From an uncultured Muribaculaceae bacterium (GTDB lineage: Bacteria > Bacteroidota > Bacteroidia > Bacteroidales > Muribaculaceae): a stretch of 64,000 nucleotides of DNA. The DNA is taken from the NCBI GenBank assembly GCA_910587425.1, contig CAJUKU010000003.1, positions 62,001 to 126,000 on the forward strand. Reading direction: 5' to 3'. This document shows, in pieces, positions 45,599 through 55,080 of the stretch (positions are counted from its first letter, which is position 1; each line of letters opens with the position of its first letter). A program made the translations under genes and the position numbers. Under the pieces are notes generated by a model. That model saw only the letters and a program-made list of their open reading frames with translations. It was not told the origin of the DNA and searched no databases.

Positions 45599-46967
45599 AT
45601 GCTGTTTTCCCGGAGTTGTGCCGCGAGATGCTGAATATGCCTGCTGATATTGCAAACGCGATCGATATCCAAAGGCATGTGTGTACCCGGGCGAATGTCG
45701 TGCCTGTCGCTATCGCAAATACTATTGTGACGAGTGTGGCGCCCAATGTTTGTCCAACAAGACGTGCGGTGCTCTGCATACCTCCCGCTCCGCCCGTACG
45801 GCTGACTGGTGTTGACGATACCATGACAATATTGTTCGGTGTCTGAAACAGACCGTAACCGATTCCGCACACGGTCATGCGCCAAACAATGCTCCACTCG
45901 TTTATGCTATTATCTGGCATCAATATCAGTAGCAGGAGTCCAGCGGCGAATACAACCATTCCTGCAGCAGCTGTCGCACCCGCATTATGTCGCTCAACGA
46001 AGCGCGCGGCAAGTGGCGATATTATCATTGTGGCAAGAGGCCATGGTGTCATCAGCAGACCTGTGGTGATCGATGTGAAGCCGTATGAGTTAAGCAGTAT
46101 GAACGGTAGAGATACCATGGCAAGCATCTGTGCGATGAATGAACATACGGAAGTGATGACACTGAGTGTGTATATGCGGATATGGAACAGGTCGACAGGC
46201 AGCATCGGTGCGGTGTGACCTCGCTGGCGCCGGACGTAATAGATGCCGACAATTATCGCCGCCGTGAGCATTATGAGCATGCGGGGTTCGTCGCGGTTGC
46301 CGGTGTATCCGCCGAGTGCGAGGAACAGTAGTCCGAACATCATTGCGTTTGCCACTGCGCTTATTTTGTCGAAACGCTCGCGGGCGGATCTTGCCGGATT
46401 ATGCGGCAGGAACTTTCTGCCGATAAAGAATGCTATGATTCCGAAAGGGACATTAATAAGAAACAGCCAGTGCCACGACGCGACAGATAGCAGTGCTCCT
46501 GCTATCGTAGGTCCGGCTGCAGTTGCGCTTGCGACCACCATACCGTTGAGCGCCAGTCCACGCCCAAGTATATTGCGGGGATATATGAGACGTGTGAGTG
46601 CGATGTTGACACTCATGACGCATGCGGCGCCAATGCCTTGTATGGCTCGCGCAACCAGTATCATGATAAAACTCTGTGACGCGGCGCAAAGTGCCGATGC
46701 GATTGTGAATACAACGACACCGGTGAGGAATGTCCGGCGGTAACTGAACAGGTCGCCAACAGATGATAGTGGCAATATCAGCATGGTGATAAGCAGCTGA
46801 TAGATGGTCACTATCCAGACGGTGAGGGAATCAGAAATTCCGAACTTGTCGGCGAGAACCGGTAGCGCTACATTGACGACCGTGACGTCGAGCACGGTCA
46901 TCACAAGCACAAGCAATATGGCAACTATTCCGGTATATTTTCTGAATGACAGCTTTTCCTTATCCAT
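45597..46967 (-). CDS. MFS drug:proton antiporter, DHA2 (EmrB/QacA) type
   Basis: A 456-residue inner-membrane exporter with about 14 hydrophobic segments. DHA2 features visible are VTVVNVALPVLADKFG in helix 1, GDLFSYRRTF between helices 2 and 3 (motif A), ARAIQGIGAACVM, and the antiporter motif C (SATAAGPTIAGALL) in helix 5. The substrate is probably toxic hydrophobic compounds. It follows the RND efflux operon on the same strand, but a terminator lies only 18 bp before its ATG, so it is likely transcribed at a lower level by read-through. Its stop codon touches the tRNA terminator. Confidence 0.92.
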   Translation of the reverse strand: MDKEKLSFRKYTGIVAILLVLVMTVLDVTVVNVALPVLADKFGISDSLTVWIVTIYQLLITMLILPLSSVGDLFSYRRTFLTGVVVFTIASALCAASQSFIMILVARAIQGIGAACVMSVNIALTRLIYPRNILGRGLALNGMVVASATAAGPTIAGALLSVASWHWLFLINVPFGIIAFFIGRKFLPHNPARSARERFDKISAVANAMMFGLLFLALGGYTGNRDEPRMLIMLTAAIIVGIYYVRRQRGHTAPMLPVDLFHIRIYTLSVITSVCSFIAQMLAMVSLPFILLNSYGFTSITTGLLMTPWPLATMIISPLAARFVERHNAGATAAAGMVVFAAGLLLLILMPDNSINEWSIVWRMTVCGIGYGLFQTPNNIVMVSSTPVSRTGGAGGMQSTARLVGQTLGATLVTIVFAIATGTTFARVHTCLWISIAFAISAGIFSISRHNSGKTA

Positions 46968-46984
46968 TAGATTGAATTCTGGTC

Positions 46985-47024
46985 AAAAAGGCAAGATTGC
47001 ACGGTAATGCCGTACAATCTTGCC
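46985..47024 (-). terminator. Terminator after the RND efflux operon
   Basis: On the minus strand GGCAAGATTG-ACGG pairs with CCGT-CAATCTTGCC, followed by TTTTT. It lies between the outer-membrane factor gene and the MFS gene and is only 18 bp from the MFS start codon. Confidence 0.88.
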
Positions 47025-47060
47025 GGGAGTGAATGTATATGTAAGGAATGAAGTTCAGGA

Positions 47061-48431
47061 TTATTCCGCACCTCCGCCGAGGGCTTTGTACAGTGTGACA
47101 ACGGATTGCAGCTGGTTGAGACGGTCGGCAACGATGTTCAACCGTGAGTTCAACAGATCCTGACGTGAGGATAAGAGTTCAAGGTAAGTGGCGTTGTTGG
47201 TGCGGAACAGAAGCTCATTGGACTTTACTGTGCGCTCCAATGCCTGGCATTGCTCGGTGTGGTACCGGAGGTTGTCGCCATACGATTCTATGGCGTATAG
47301 AGCGTCGTTCACCTCCTGACCTGCATCAAGCAGTGCTTGGCGGTAGTTCAGTTTAGCGATCTCTTCCTCGTCTTTGGCAATGCGTAGGTTTGAAATCAGT
47401 TTGCCACGTTGAAATATAGGTTGTGTAAGTGAGCCTAAGGCTTGTAGAATCCATCCACCAGGGTTGCTGACTGCCTGTCCAAGCGAATTGGTCCATCCTG
47501 CCGAGCCTCCTATGGTGAGTGAGGGATAGAATGCCGCACGCGATTGGTTGGTGGAGTAATAAGCTGCTGCAAGCGTCATCTCTGCCTGCACTACGTCAGG
47601 ACGTGCCGAAAGCAGCTGGAGCGGGATGCCGACGCTGATTTCAGAGGGTATACTCTGATTATCGAGCGTGCTGCGACGTATGCTCCTGTATGTAGTGCCG
47701 AGCAGTGTGCAAAGAGCATTTTCCGTCTCGCGTTGCTGTCTGAGCAGTGTATTGTGTGTGGCGAGCAACTGGTTCAGGTTGGCGCGTGCCTGGTTGACCG
47801 CGTTCTCCCTGACATCGCCCACTTTCAGCTGGAGCTCCAGGGTGCGCACCTGCTCTCGCCAGATTTCCACTGTCTGAGCACTTATCTCTAACTGGTTGTC
47901 AAGCATCAGCAATGAGAAATAGCTGTTTGCTATGCCTGCGATAAGTCCGGAACGCACTGCACGTGCATAAGCGCTTTGTTGCAGCAGTACTGCCTGTTGC
48001 TCGCGTTTGGCATTTGTGAGTTTGCCGAACAGATCTATTTCCCAGCTCAGTGAGAGAGGAATTTCGTATGTCTTGCTCGGTTTTGCTCCGTCCACGCTGG
48101 TTATGGCTCCGTTAGCCGACAGTGTCAGTGACGGCAGATAGGCAAGTTTTGCAGCGGTAAGCCCTGCGCTTGCCTGGTCAATGCGAAGCATAGCCACCTG
48201 CAGGTCGGTGTTGGAGGCGAGTCCTTCTTCTATCAATGCCTGGAGGCAAGGATCAGTGAAAAGTGTGCGCCATGGCATGTTGCCGAGCGATGCCGTGGTG
48301 TCGGCGCTAAGCATGGTGGAGTCGTTGTAAAGCTCCTGCACCGGCAGATCGTCAGGGCGGCTGTAACTTTTGTATATATTGCAGCCGGTGAGCCCGATGG
48401 ATAGTATGGTGATTGTAATCAGACGTTTCAT
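47061..48431 (-). CDS. TolC-like outer-membrane efflux lipoprotein (NodT/OprM type)
   Basis: The outer-membrane channel of the tripartite pump. The 456-residue protein has a lipobox (LTGC, Cys17). Two homologous outer-membrane efflux repeats follow (about 60-240 and 260-450), with long alpha-helices of the coiled-coil barrel. The conserved ARPDVVQAEMTLAAA of the second repeat and the terminal LYKALGGG are typical. Its ATG overlaps the permease stop (ATGA), so the two are translationally coupled. Confidence 0.94.
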   Translation of the reverse strand: MKRLITITILSIGLTGCNIYKSYSRPDDLPVQELYNDSTMLSADTTASLGNMPWRTLFTDPCLQALIEEGLASNTDLQVAMLRIDQASAGLTAAKLAYLPSLTLSANGAITSVDGAKPSKTYEIPLSLSWEIDLFGKLTNAKREQQAVLLQQSAYARAVRSGLIAGIANSYFSLLMLDNQLEISAQTVEIWREQVRTLELQLKVGDVRENAVNQARANLNQLLATHNTLLRQQRETENALCTLLGTTYRSIRRSTLDNQSIPSEISVGIPLQLLSARPDVVQAEMTLAAAYYSTNQSRAAFYPSLTIGGSAGWTNSLGQAVSNPGGWILQALGSLTQPIFQRGKLISNLRIAKDEEEIAKLNYRQALLDAGQEVNDALYAIESYGDNLRYHTEQCQALERTVKSNELLFRTNNATYLELLSSRQDLLNSRLNIVADRLNQLQSVVTLYKALGGGAE

Positions 48432-51400
48432 TTTGCGAGCTGTTTTTCTTTTTGACGTTCTTTCAGTCGGCGACCCATAACCTTTTCCTCAATCCATTGG
48501 AATGTGATGAAGAATGCAGGTGTCACGAACAACAGACCGATCGTGCCTATGATCATTCCGCCTACCACACCCACGCCAAGCGAGGTGTTGCCGTTGGCAC
48601 CGACACCGGTGGCGAACATAAGAGGCAGAAGTCCGAATATCATGGTAAGTGCAGTCATGAGAATCGGGCGCAGTCGCACCGAGGCTGCCGATATCGCAGC
48701 ACGTGTGAGTGACATGCCTGCCTTTCGGCGCTCTGTTCCGTATTCGGTCAGGAGTATAGCAGTCTTTGCCAGAAGTCCGATGAGCATGATCAGACCGGTC
48801 TGCATGTAGATGTTGTTCTCTATGCCCCACAGACGTGCGAACAGGAAGCTGCCCATGAGTCCGAACGGCACGGAGAGTATGACAGCCATAGGTATGAACA
48901 GGCTCTCATAGAGTGCGCAGAGGATAAGATAGATGAAAAGGATGCATATCGCGTAGATGATAACTGTCGTGTGTGAGTTGGAGGTCTGTACCTCCTCACG
49001 CGTCATGCCTGAGAACTCGAAGCCGTAGCCTGTCGGTAATGTCTGTGCAGCAACCTCATTTATAGCGTTGATGACATCGCCTGAGCTATATCCGGCAGCC
49101 GGCATACCCTGAACATTTATGGCGGAGAACATGTTGAATCGCATAAGTGATTCGGCTCCGTAGCTCTTTGTCAGGGTGACAAACTGGCTTATCGGTGCCA
49201 TTCCATCTTTTGTCCGCACATAAATGTTGTTGAGTGCTTCCATACCGTCGCGGTAATTGTATGGAGCCTGAACGATTACGCGATATATCTTGGTGAAACG
49301 GTTGAAGTTGGATGCGTAGATACTGCCGAAGTAGCCCGAAAGCACGCTAAGTACCTCGCTTGTGGTAGTGCCTGCGCGCTGGCACTGGGCTTCATCGACA
49401 TCGATAGTGTACTGCGGGAAGTTGGCGTTGAACGAGGTCTGCGCGCGTTCAATCTCCACCCTCTTGTTGAGAGCTTCAAGGAAATCGGTGGTGACGCGGC
49501 TCAACTCGTCGTACCCCTTTCCGGCACGGTCCTGGATATAGACATCGAAACTATTGCCTGATCCATAACCCTGGATCATAGGTGGTGCGAATATAAACAA
49601 CCGGGCATTCTTTATGTGAGCGGTGCGGCGGTAGATCTCGTCACGTATGGCATCGACATTGTCGTTCTTGCCGGTACGTTCGTCCCACGGTTTGAGCTTT
49701 ATGATGAACATGCCGTGTGATGCGCCGTTGCCCGACGACATGCCGAAGCCGGCAACCATGTTGAAGTTCGCAATCTGCGGAATCTGTTTGACTTCAGCCT
49801 GTATCTCCTGCATGATCGCTTTGGTCTCGGATAGGGTGCTTCCGGCAGGTGAGTCGAAGCTCATGAACATGGCTCCGGTATCTTCATTCGGTACAAGCCC
49901 CGATTTCGCGGTGCCCATAAGCCACAGTAGCAGTGCACACGCCACGCCGAGGAGCGACCACCCGAGCCATTTGTGCTTGATGATGAAGAATACTCCACCT
50001 ACATACTTAGCTACGATGCGCCGGAATGTGGAGTCGAACGCCATACGGAAACGTGTGGAGAATTCCGGCTTCTCACCATCCTTCAGCTGCTGGTTGGGGC
50101 GAAGGATTAGCGCACATAGAGCGGGTGAGAGTGTGAGTGCGTTGACTGCAGATATACCGACAGCAACAGCCATCGTTATACCGAACTGGGTATAGAATAC
50201 TCCGGCGGTTCCTCCCATGAATGCAACAGGAACGAACACCGCCATGAATACGAGAGTCGATGTGACGAGTGCCGATGATACGCCTCCCATGGCATCGACA
50301 GCGGCACGGTATGGGGATGAATAACCTTCGTCGAATTTTGTCTGTACCGCCTCGACCACAATGATGGCATCGTCCACAATGGTACCGATGGCAAGCACCA
50401 GAGCGAAGAGGGTGAGGAGGTTTATACTGAATCCGGCAAGATAAAGCACGGCGAACGTACCGATAAGCGACACGAATATGCTTATTGTCGGGATGAGTGT
50501 GGACCGGGGGTTCTGTAGAAATACGTAAACCACGAGTACGACAAGGATGATAGCCTCAAGGAGTGTCTCGATCACTTTGTTGATCGAAGCGTCGAGGAAG
50601 GTCTTTGTGCTCATGAGTTGTACGAGCTCAATGCCGTCGGGTAGGTCTTTCTCCACCTGCTTGAGGTAATCCTCGATATTGATGATTATCTCATTGGCGT
50701 TTGAGCCGGAGATCTGGTTGATCATGCAGGTGGCTCCAGGCAGACCGTTGACATATCCTTTGAATGAGTAGCTCTGCGCACCGAGCTCAACATCGGCTAT
50801 GTCTTTCAGGCGGAGCACTCTGCCGTCGTCGAACGCTTTGATGATGATTTCCTCAAACTGGCTTTCCTCCTCCAGTCGTCCGCGGTATTTGAGTGTGTAC
50901 TGGAACACATTTTCCGAATCTTCGCCAATGGCGCCGGTAGAAGCCTCGATGTTCTGGCTTGAAAGGGCTGCGGTGACATCGGCGGGAACGAGTTCGTACT
51001 GTGCCATTACATCCGGTTTCAGCCATATACGCATCGCGTATGCACCACCCATGACATTCACCTCGCCGACGCCGGATATACGCTGTATGCCCGGTTTTAC
51101 GTTGATGTTCATGTAGTTGGTCAGGAACGTCTCGTCGTAGGTGCCATCCGGACTGTAGAGTCCGAACACCATGAGTGTGCTGTTCTGACGTTTGCGGGTT
51201 GTTACACCCACTTTTGTCACTTCGGCAGGCAACAGGGCGGTGGCTGTGGAGACGGCGTTCTGCACGTTGACTGCAGCCATGTCGCCGTCGCTTCCCTGTT
51301 TGAAATATATCGTAATGTCTCCGCTGCCGGTGTTGCTTGCGGTGGAGTTCATGTATGTCATGTTCTCAACGCCATTGATAGCCTCCTCAAGCGGGACTAT

Positions 51401-51586
51401 GACGCTCTTCTGCACAGTTTCGGCATTGGCACCGCTGTAGGTCGTCGAGACGCGCACCGTCGGCGGAGCTATGTCGGGATACTGCTCTACGGCAAGCGAA
51501 TACAGACCGATAACGCCGGCTACGACAATCACCACCGAGATGACCATCGACAGGATCGGTCGGTCAATGAATCTTTGTATGTTCAT
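48428..51586 (-). CDS. RND multidrug efflux permease (HAE1/AcrB family)
   Basis: The proton-driven inner-membrane pump of the efflux system, 1052 residues with 12 membrane helices and two large periplasmic loops. Visible hallmarks are the N-terminal FIDRPILSMVISVVIVVAG, the proton-relay aspartate pair in LAIGTIVDDAIIVVEAV in helix 4, PVAFMGGTAG, and the second-half helices with GLIMLIGLLAKTAILL. It overlaps both neighbours by four bases. Substrates cannot be read from sequence. Confidence 0.97.
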   Translation of the reverse strand: MNIQRFIDRPILSMVISVVIVVAGVIGLYSLAVEQYPDIAPPTVRVSTTYSGANAETVQKSVIVPLEEAINGVENMTYMNSTASNTGSGDITIYFKQGSDGDMAAVNVQNAVSTATALLPAEVTKVGVTTRKRQNSTLMVFGLYSPDGTYDETFLTNYMNINVKPGIQRISGVGEVNVMGGAYAMRIWLKPDVMAQYELVPADVTAALSSQNIEASTGAIGEDSENVFQYTLKYRGRLEEESQFEEIIIKAFDDGRVLRLKDIADVELGAQSYSFKGYVNGLPGATCMINQISGSNANEIIINIEDYLKQVEKDLPDGIELVQLMSTKTFLDASINKVIETLLEAIILVVLVVYVFLQNPRSTLIPTISIFVSLIGTFAVLYLAGFSINLLTLFALVLAIGTIVDDAIIVVEAVQTKFDEGYSSPYRAAVDAMGGVSSALVTSTLVFMAVFVPVAFMGGTAGVFYTQFGITMAVAVGISAVNALTLSPALCALILRPNQQLKDGEKPEFSTRFRMAFDSTFRRIVAKYVGGVFFIIKHKWLGWSLLGVACALLLWLMGTAKSGLVPNEDTGAMFMSFDSPAGSTLSETKAIMQEIQAEVKQIPQIANFNMVAGFGMSSGNGASHGMFIIKLKPWDERTGKNDNVDAIRDEIYRRTAHIKNARLFIFAPPMIQGYGSGNSFDVYIQDRAGKGYDELSRVTTDFLEALNKRVEIERAQTSFNANFPQYTIDVDEAQCQRAGTTTSEVLSVLSGYFGSIYASNFNRFTKIYRVIVQAPYNYRDGMEALNNIYVRTKDGMAPISQFVTLTKSYGAESLMRFNMFSAINVQGMPAAGYSSGDVINAINEVAAQTLPTGYGFEFSGMTREEVQTSNSHTTVIIYAICILFIYLILCALYESLFIPMAVILSVPFGLMGSFLFARLWGIENNIYMQTGLIMLIGLLAKTAILLTEYGTERRKAGMSLTRAAISAASVRLRPILMTALTMIFGLLPLMFATGVGANGNTSLGVGVVGGMIIGTIGLLFVTPAFFITFQWIEEKVMGRRLKERQKEKQLAK

Positions 51587-52740
51587 TTCTTTTCCTCCCC
51601 GTTTCCGTTCTGTGAGGTTGATGCCTGATTCTGTTTCATAGCCGTTACTTTCACACCGGCTTTAAGGAGTCCGGCGCCTTCCGAGACGATGGTGTCGCCT
51701 TCGGCTATTCCCGACAGCACGATGTATTCCTTGCCATCATTGATTTTGAACACTTCTATGGGTGTCGGGACAGTAGTGCCGTCTACCACGCGGTAGGTGA
51801 AAATCTTGTTCTGTATCTCGTAGGTGGCTCCCTGTGGAATCACGAGCGATGCCGGGCGGTCGTAGGGGAGAACTACATTAGCTGAACCTCCGCTGAGAAG
51901 GCGTCCGGACTCATTGGGGAATGTGGCACGGATGCTCACAGTACCGGTGGTTTTGTCAACAATGCCGCTGATCACGTCGATGTTACCCTTTTGGTCATAC
52001 ACCATACCGTCTTTAAGCTCCAGTGTTATATCGGGATATGATTTCACGGCTTCTTCGAGCGAACCGTAGCGTGCGGTGAGTTCGAGAGCCTGTTTCTCGG
52101 CGATCGAGAAATATGCGTGCATCTGCGAATTGTCGGACACATTGATGAGAGGCTCCGCCATAGTCGGGCTGACAAGGGCGCCTATACGGAATGATGTCAT
52201 GCCGGCGACACCGTCGACAGGGCTTTTAACCTGAGTGTACGACAGGTCGTTTTCCGCATTGCGGAGTTCCGCTTTTGCCTGCATCAGCGCGGCTTCGGCA
52301 CTGTTGTATGAGTTTTGTGCCGTGCGCAGTTCGAAGTCTGAGATTACTTTCTCTTTGAAAAGCTCCTCTTTTCCGTCAAGTGTCAACTTGGCGTTGGCGA
52401 GATTAGCCTCAGCAGTCGCTACGGTTGCTTTGGCTTTCTGATATGCTGCTTCATAGGGCACCTCGTCAATAATGAACAATACCTGTCCTTTGCGTACTTT
52501 GGCACCCTCCTCGACACATACTTTTGTAATGAGTCCTGACACTTCCGGACGGACTTCGACATCCTGTTTGCCCTCAAGAACAGCGGTATATTTTACCGAG
52601 AGGCTTTTGTCTTCGGGTTTTACAACCATCAGTGGGTATTCCTGCGGGGCTCCGCTGTCGGTTCTGATATTGCCTCCTCCGCATGAAGCGAGGAGCAGAC
52701 CGGCGGCTGCCATAATTATGATATTATTTCTGTGCGCCAT
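51583..52740 (-). CDS. RND efflux periplasmic adaptor lipoprotein
   Basis: The membrane-fusion protein linking permease and outer-membrane channel. The ATG at 52740 gives 385 residues with the lipobox LLASC at Cys20. An in-frame TTG at 52765-52767 is rejected because it is part of the promoter -7 box. Domains in order are barrel-hybrid strands with DVEVRPEVSGLITKVCVEEGAKVRKGQVLF (lipoyl-like, about 45-80), a helical hairpin (about 80-155), a second lipoyl half and a beta-barrel domain. It is the first gene of the RND operon and ends with an ATGA overlap onto the permease. Confidence 0.94.
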   Translation of the reverse strand: MAHRNNIIIMAAAGLLLASCGGGNIRTDSGAPQEYPLMVVKPEDKSLSVKYTAVLEGKQDVEVRPEVSGLITKVCVEEGAKVRKGQVLFIIDEVPYEAAYQKAKATVATAEANLANAKLTLDGKEELFKEKVISDFELRTAQNSYNSAEAALMQAKAELRNAENDLSYTQVKSPVDGVAGMTSFRIGALVSPTMAEPLINVSDNSQMHAYFSIAEKQALELTARYGSLEEAVKSYPDITLELKDGMVYDQKGNIDVISGIVDKTTGTVSIRATFPNESGRLLSGGSANVVLPYDRPASLVIPQGATYEIQNKIFTYRVVDGTTVPTPIEVFKINDGKEYIVLSGIAEGDTIVSEGAGLLKAGVKVTAMKQNQASTSQNGNGEEKK

Positions 52741-52764
52741 AAAATGTGATAATAATTTTGAGCG

Positions 52765-52772
52765 CAAAATTA
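52765..52772 (-). promoter_or_regulatory. -7 promoter element of the RND efflux operon
   Basis: TAATTTTG on the minus strand, matching TAnnTTTG. Predicted start near 52758, so the leader before the adaptor ATG at 52740 is only about 18 nt. Confidence 0.65.
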
Positions 52773-52809
52773 CGCTTAGGGCGTCATGTCTGACTTAAAC
52801 AATAAGGAC

Positions 52810-52862
52810 TGAATATTGTCCAAATTGCGCATCACTGTGAAAGTGTGTGAATATTTTGCCAA
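52810..52862. promoter_or_regulatory. Direct repeat between divergent efflux and AraC promoters, candidate operator
   Basis: TGAATATTGTCCAA (52810-52823) and TGAATATTTTGCCAA (52848-52862) are near-identical direct repeats 38 bp apart, lying between the two divergent -7 boxes. Paired direct repeats are the typical binding target of AraC-family regulators. The left copy also overlaps an inverted repeat GGAC-N8-GTCC (52806-52821). Confidence 0.5.
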
Positions 52863-52865
52863 TAA

Positions 52866-52899
52866 TTGTTATCCATTATGCCCATGATTTGTATATTTG
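52866..52899 (+). promoter_or_regulatory. Promoter of the AraC regulator gene
   Basis: TTG at 52866-52868 and TATATTTG at 52892-52899, 23 bp apart. Predicted start near 52906 puts the ATG at 52920 just inside the transcript and excludes earlier in-frame starts. Confidence 0.65.
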
Positions 52900-52919
52900 C
52901 AGAAAACCTCCGCATCAGC

Positions 52920-53801
52920 ATGACTCAGGAAGAACTCATAGAACAATTTCCCGCTCAGGCATCGATAACAGGCAGGGTGCTTCTTGTCGGTCCGGAACTG
53001 TTCGCCGGACTACTCGGTGTGACTGTCAACGGTTGCCGTGTGCTGTTGCTTGTCGTCGAAGGGTCGGTGACAATAGGTGTAGGTAATGAACTGAATTATG
53101 TAGAGGAGGGGCATTTCATAGATCTTCTGATCTGGGAGCCGATCAAGTTCGTCAACATGAGCCGTAATGTCAAGGCTTGGGCTCTCATGCCGAATTATGA
53201 GTTCACTCATGAGACCCTGCATGATCTCAAGCCTGAGAGTACGGAACCGTATAAAAGCCGCCATGCGATACCTCAGTTGCCTCTTGATGATAAAGGGTGC
53301 AGACTGCTCGCCGCTCAATTGACAATGTTGCGTGAGGCGCTGGCTGATACAAACAATTTCTACCGCACGGAACTGTCGCAGGCATACTTCCGGTGCTTCA
53401 TGCTGCATGTTGGCAATCTCATCCTGTGTGCAGGCAAGCAGAGTGATGGCAGCAATGGTATCATGACGAGGAAAGATGCCATAATAATAGGTTTTCTCAG
53501 GCTCGTGTGGAGATTTCACAAGGAGGAACACAATATTGAGTTCTACTCCCGCAATCTGTGCATCTCATCGAAACATCTTGCGCGGGTGGTGCGTGAAAAA
53601 CTCGGTAAGACACCCTATGCCGTGATCCGTGATGAACTTGTGATCCAGGCGCAGATGATGCTGCGCGGCACTACCAAATCTGTACAGGAGATTTCCGCCG
53701 AACTGCATTTCTCGGAAATGGCTGCCTTCTGCAAGTTTTTCCGTAAGCATAACGGCATGTCGCCTACGGCATTCCGGACATCTCAGCGTAAATTGCGCTG
53801 A
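52920..53801 (+). CDS. AraC family transcriptional regulator
   Basis: A 293-residue regulator. Residues about 1-170 form a cupin-like sensory domain. Residues about 190-290 form the AraC DNA-binding domain, with a first helix-turn-helix (YSRNLCISSKHLARVVREKLGKTP) and a second (VQEISAELHFSEMAAFCKFFRKHNGMSPTAFR), whose ending is the family signature. The start at 52920 is set by the promoter just upstream. It is divergent from the RND efflux operon and most likely controls it in response to an effector. Its 3' end overlaps the convergent DUF418 gene by 19 bp. Confidence 0.92.
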   Translation: MTQEELIEQFPAQASITGRVLLVGPELFAGLLGVTVNGCRVLLLVVEGSVTIGVGNELNYVEEGHFIDLLIWEPIKFVNMSRNVKAWALMPNYEFTHETLHDLKPESTEPYKSRHAIPQLPLDDKGCRLLAAQLTMLREALADTNNFYRTELSQAYFRCFMLHVGNLILCAGKQSDGSNGIMTRKDAIIIGFLRLVWRFHKEEHNIEFYSRNLCISSKHLARVVREKLGKTPYAVIRDELVIQAQMMLRGTTKSVQEISAELHFSEMAAFCKFFRKHNGMSPTAFRTSQRKLR

Positions 53802-55003
53802 CGTTTTACGAAGGGGAACTCAATCCATGTGGCGCAGCGCCAGAGGTATTCGAGCGGTCCGCGTGTGTGGTGCCTGAGCCAGAGGCAGCAAGCGGCGTAT
53901 TGCACGAGGAATATAGCTATACCAATCAGTATGCTTCCGGTTATGCCCATCTGCAAGTGCAATCCCCAGTGGTAATAGATAGCTGAGCCAATGATGCCCT
54001 GTGTCACGTAATTGGTCATGCTCATGCGTCCGTATGGGCGCAGGCGGTCGAGCATACGGTGCAGGCGTGTGGTGGTGTAATAACCGTATATGATGCCGCC
54101 GACGAGCATCAGCATGAAGCTGAGGTTGGCGAGCGAGGAGAGCAGTATGCCTAGCGGGGTTAATATGTTTGGGTTGGTTATGAATTTGCCCACCATGTTG
54201 TTAAGCCCGTAAAGCGGGAAGAAACAGCAGATAGCCACTGCGAGCACGCGCCCCCAGTTGTGCAGATTCTCACGGCGGAACCATCCTTGACGCCCTATGA
54301 GCATTCCGGCTATGAAAAGTCCGGCGGTCTGGAACACGCGTCCATGATCCCATGCCCATGCAAGCGATGCGAGTTGTCCTTCCCAGAGATTCACTTTTAC
54401 CATCTCGGCAAATCCCGCGCCGGTCTGTGCGGCGAATGTAGCTTTCCAGAAAGCTGATGTGTTGAGCGTGAGGATGGTGTAGTCGGGATCAAGCGACGCG
54501 CGGATTATCTGATAGAGGCATATCGGCTGTGCGACGCAGATTCCGGCTATGATAAGTAGAGTGCGGGTGGAGAGGCGGCATGTGGCAACGAGAACGAAGC
54601 CGACGAGTGCATACAGCACAAGCACTTCGCCGGTGAAGAACGCTGCGTTAAGCTGACCGATCAGAAACAGCAGCAGCAACCGCCAGCTGAAGCGGGCGCG
54701 GAAATCGTTGCCGCGCATGCGCTGATTGTCGTCCTGTATGAAGAAACTGAAGCCGAAAAGCAGCGCGAAGATCGCGTATGCCTTGCCCGCAAACATGAAG
54801 AACAATCCGTCCCATACCGCGCGGTCGGTGAAGTTGAGCCATGCGCTCTGTCCGTCGGCAGGCGGAAACGAGTAGAAGTTGAAATGCTCTATCGAGTGGA
54901 TCAGGATTATGGCGAGCACTGCGAATCCGCGCAGCACATCCGCCACATCCACACGTTCATGCCGCGGCTTTATTTCCACCGGCGCTATGGTAGTCTTGTT
55001 CAT
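53783..55003 (-). CDS. DUF418 domain membrane protein
   Basis: A 406-residue polytopic inner-membrane protein. The start is the ATG at 55003, because a -7 promoter box at 55018-55025 excludes the longer reading. The N-terminal helix motif RVDVADVLRGFAVLAIILIHS and the later YGRMSMTNYVTQGIIG and GPLEYLWRCATW segments are characteristic of the DUF418 family, which is related to acyltransferase-3-like membrane proteins. The biochemical function is unknown. It is monocistronic and convergent with araC. Confidence 0.9.
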   Translation of the reverse strand: MNKTTIAPVEIKPRHERVDVADVLRGFAVLAIILIHSIEHFNFYSFPPADGQSAWLNFTDRAVWDGLFFMFAGKAYAIFALLFGFSFFIQDDNQRMRGNDFRARFSWRLLLLFLIGQLNAAFFTGEVLVLYALVGFVLVATCRLSTRTLLIIAGICVAQPICLYQIIRASLDPDYTILTLNTSAFWKATFAAQTGAGFAEMVKVNLWEGQLASLAWAWDHGRVFQTAGLFIAGMLIGRQGWFRRENLHNWGRVLAVAICCFFPLYGLNNMVGKFITNPNILTPLGILLSSLANLSFMLMLVGGIIYGYYTTTRLHRMLDRLRPYGRMSMTNYVTQGIIGSAIYYHWGLHLQMGITGSILIGIAIFLVQYAACCLWLRHHTRGPLEYLWRCATWIEFPFVKRQRNLR

Positions 55004-55017
55004 ATCGGTAGTTTTTG

Positions 55018-55025
55018 CAAAATTA
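55018..55025 (-). promoter_or_regulatory. -7 promoter element of the DUF418 gene
   Basis: TAATTTTG on the minus strand, 15 bp before the ATG at 55003; predicted transcription start near 55011 gives a leader of only about 8 nt. Confidence 0.6.
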
Positions 55026-55080
55026 CCGATAAAATACCGTATCGCCAAGCCGCGGCATGAGGTCCGGATGCGGCAGGGTA

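Noticed and set aside
52741..52767. Longer adaptor start at an in-frame TTG
   Set aside because: The TTG is part of the TAATTTTG promoter box, so it cannot be in the mRNA; the ATG at 52740 also gives a better lipoprotein signal.
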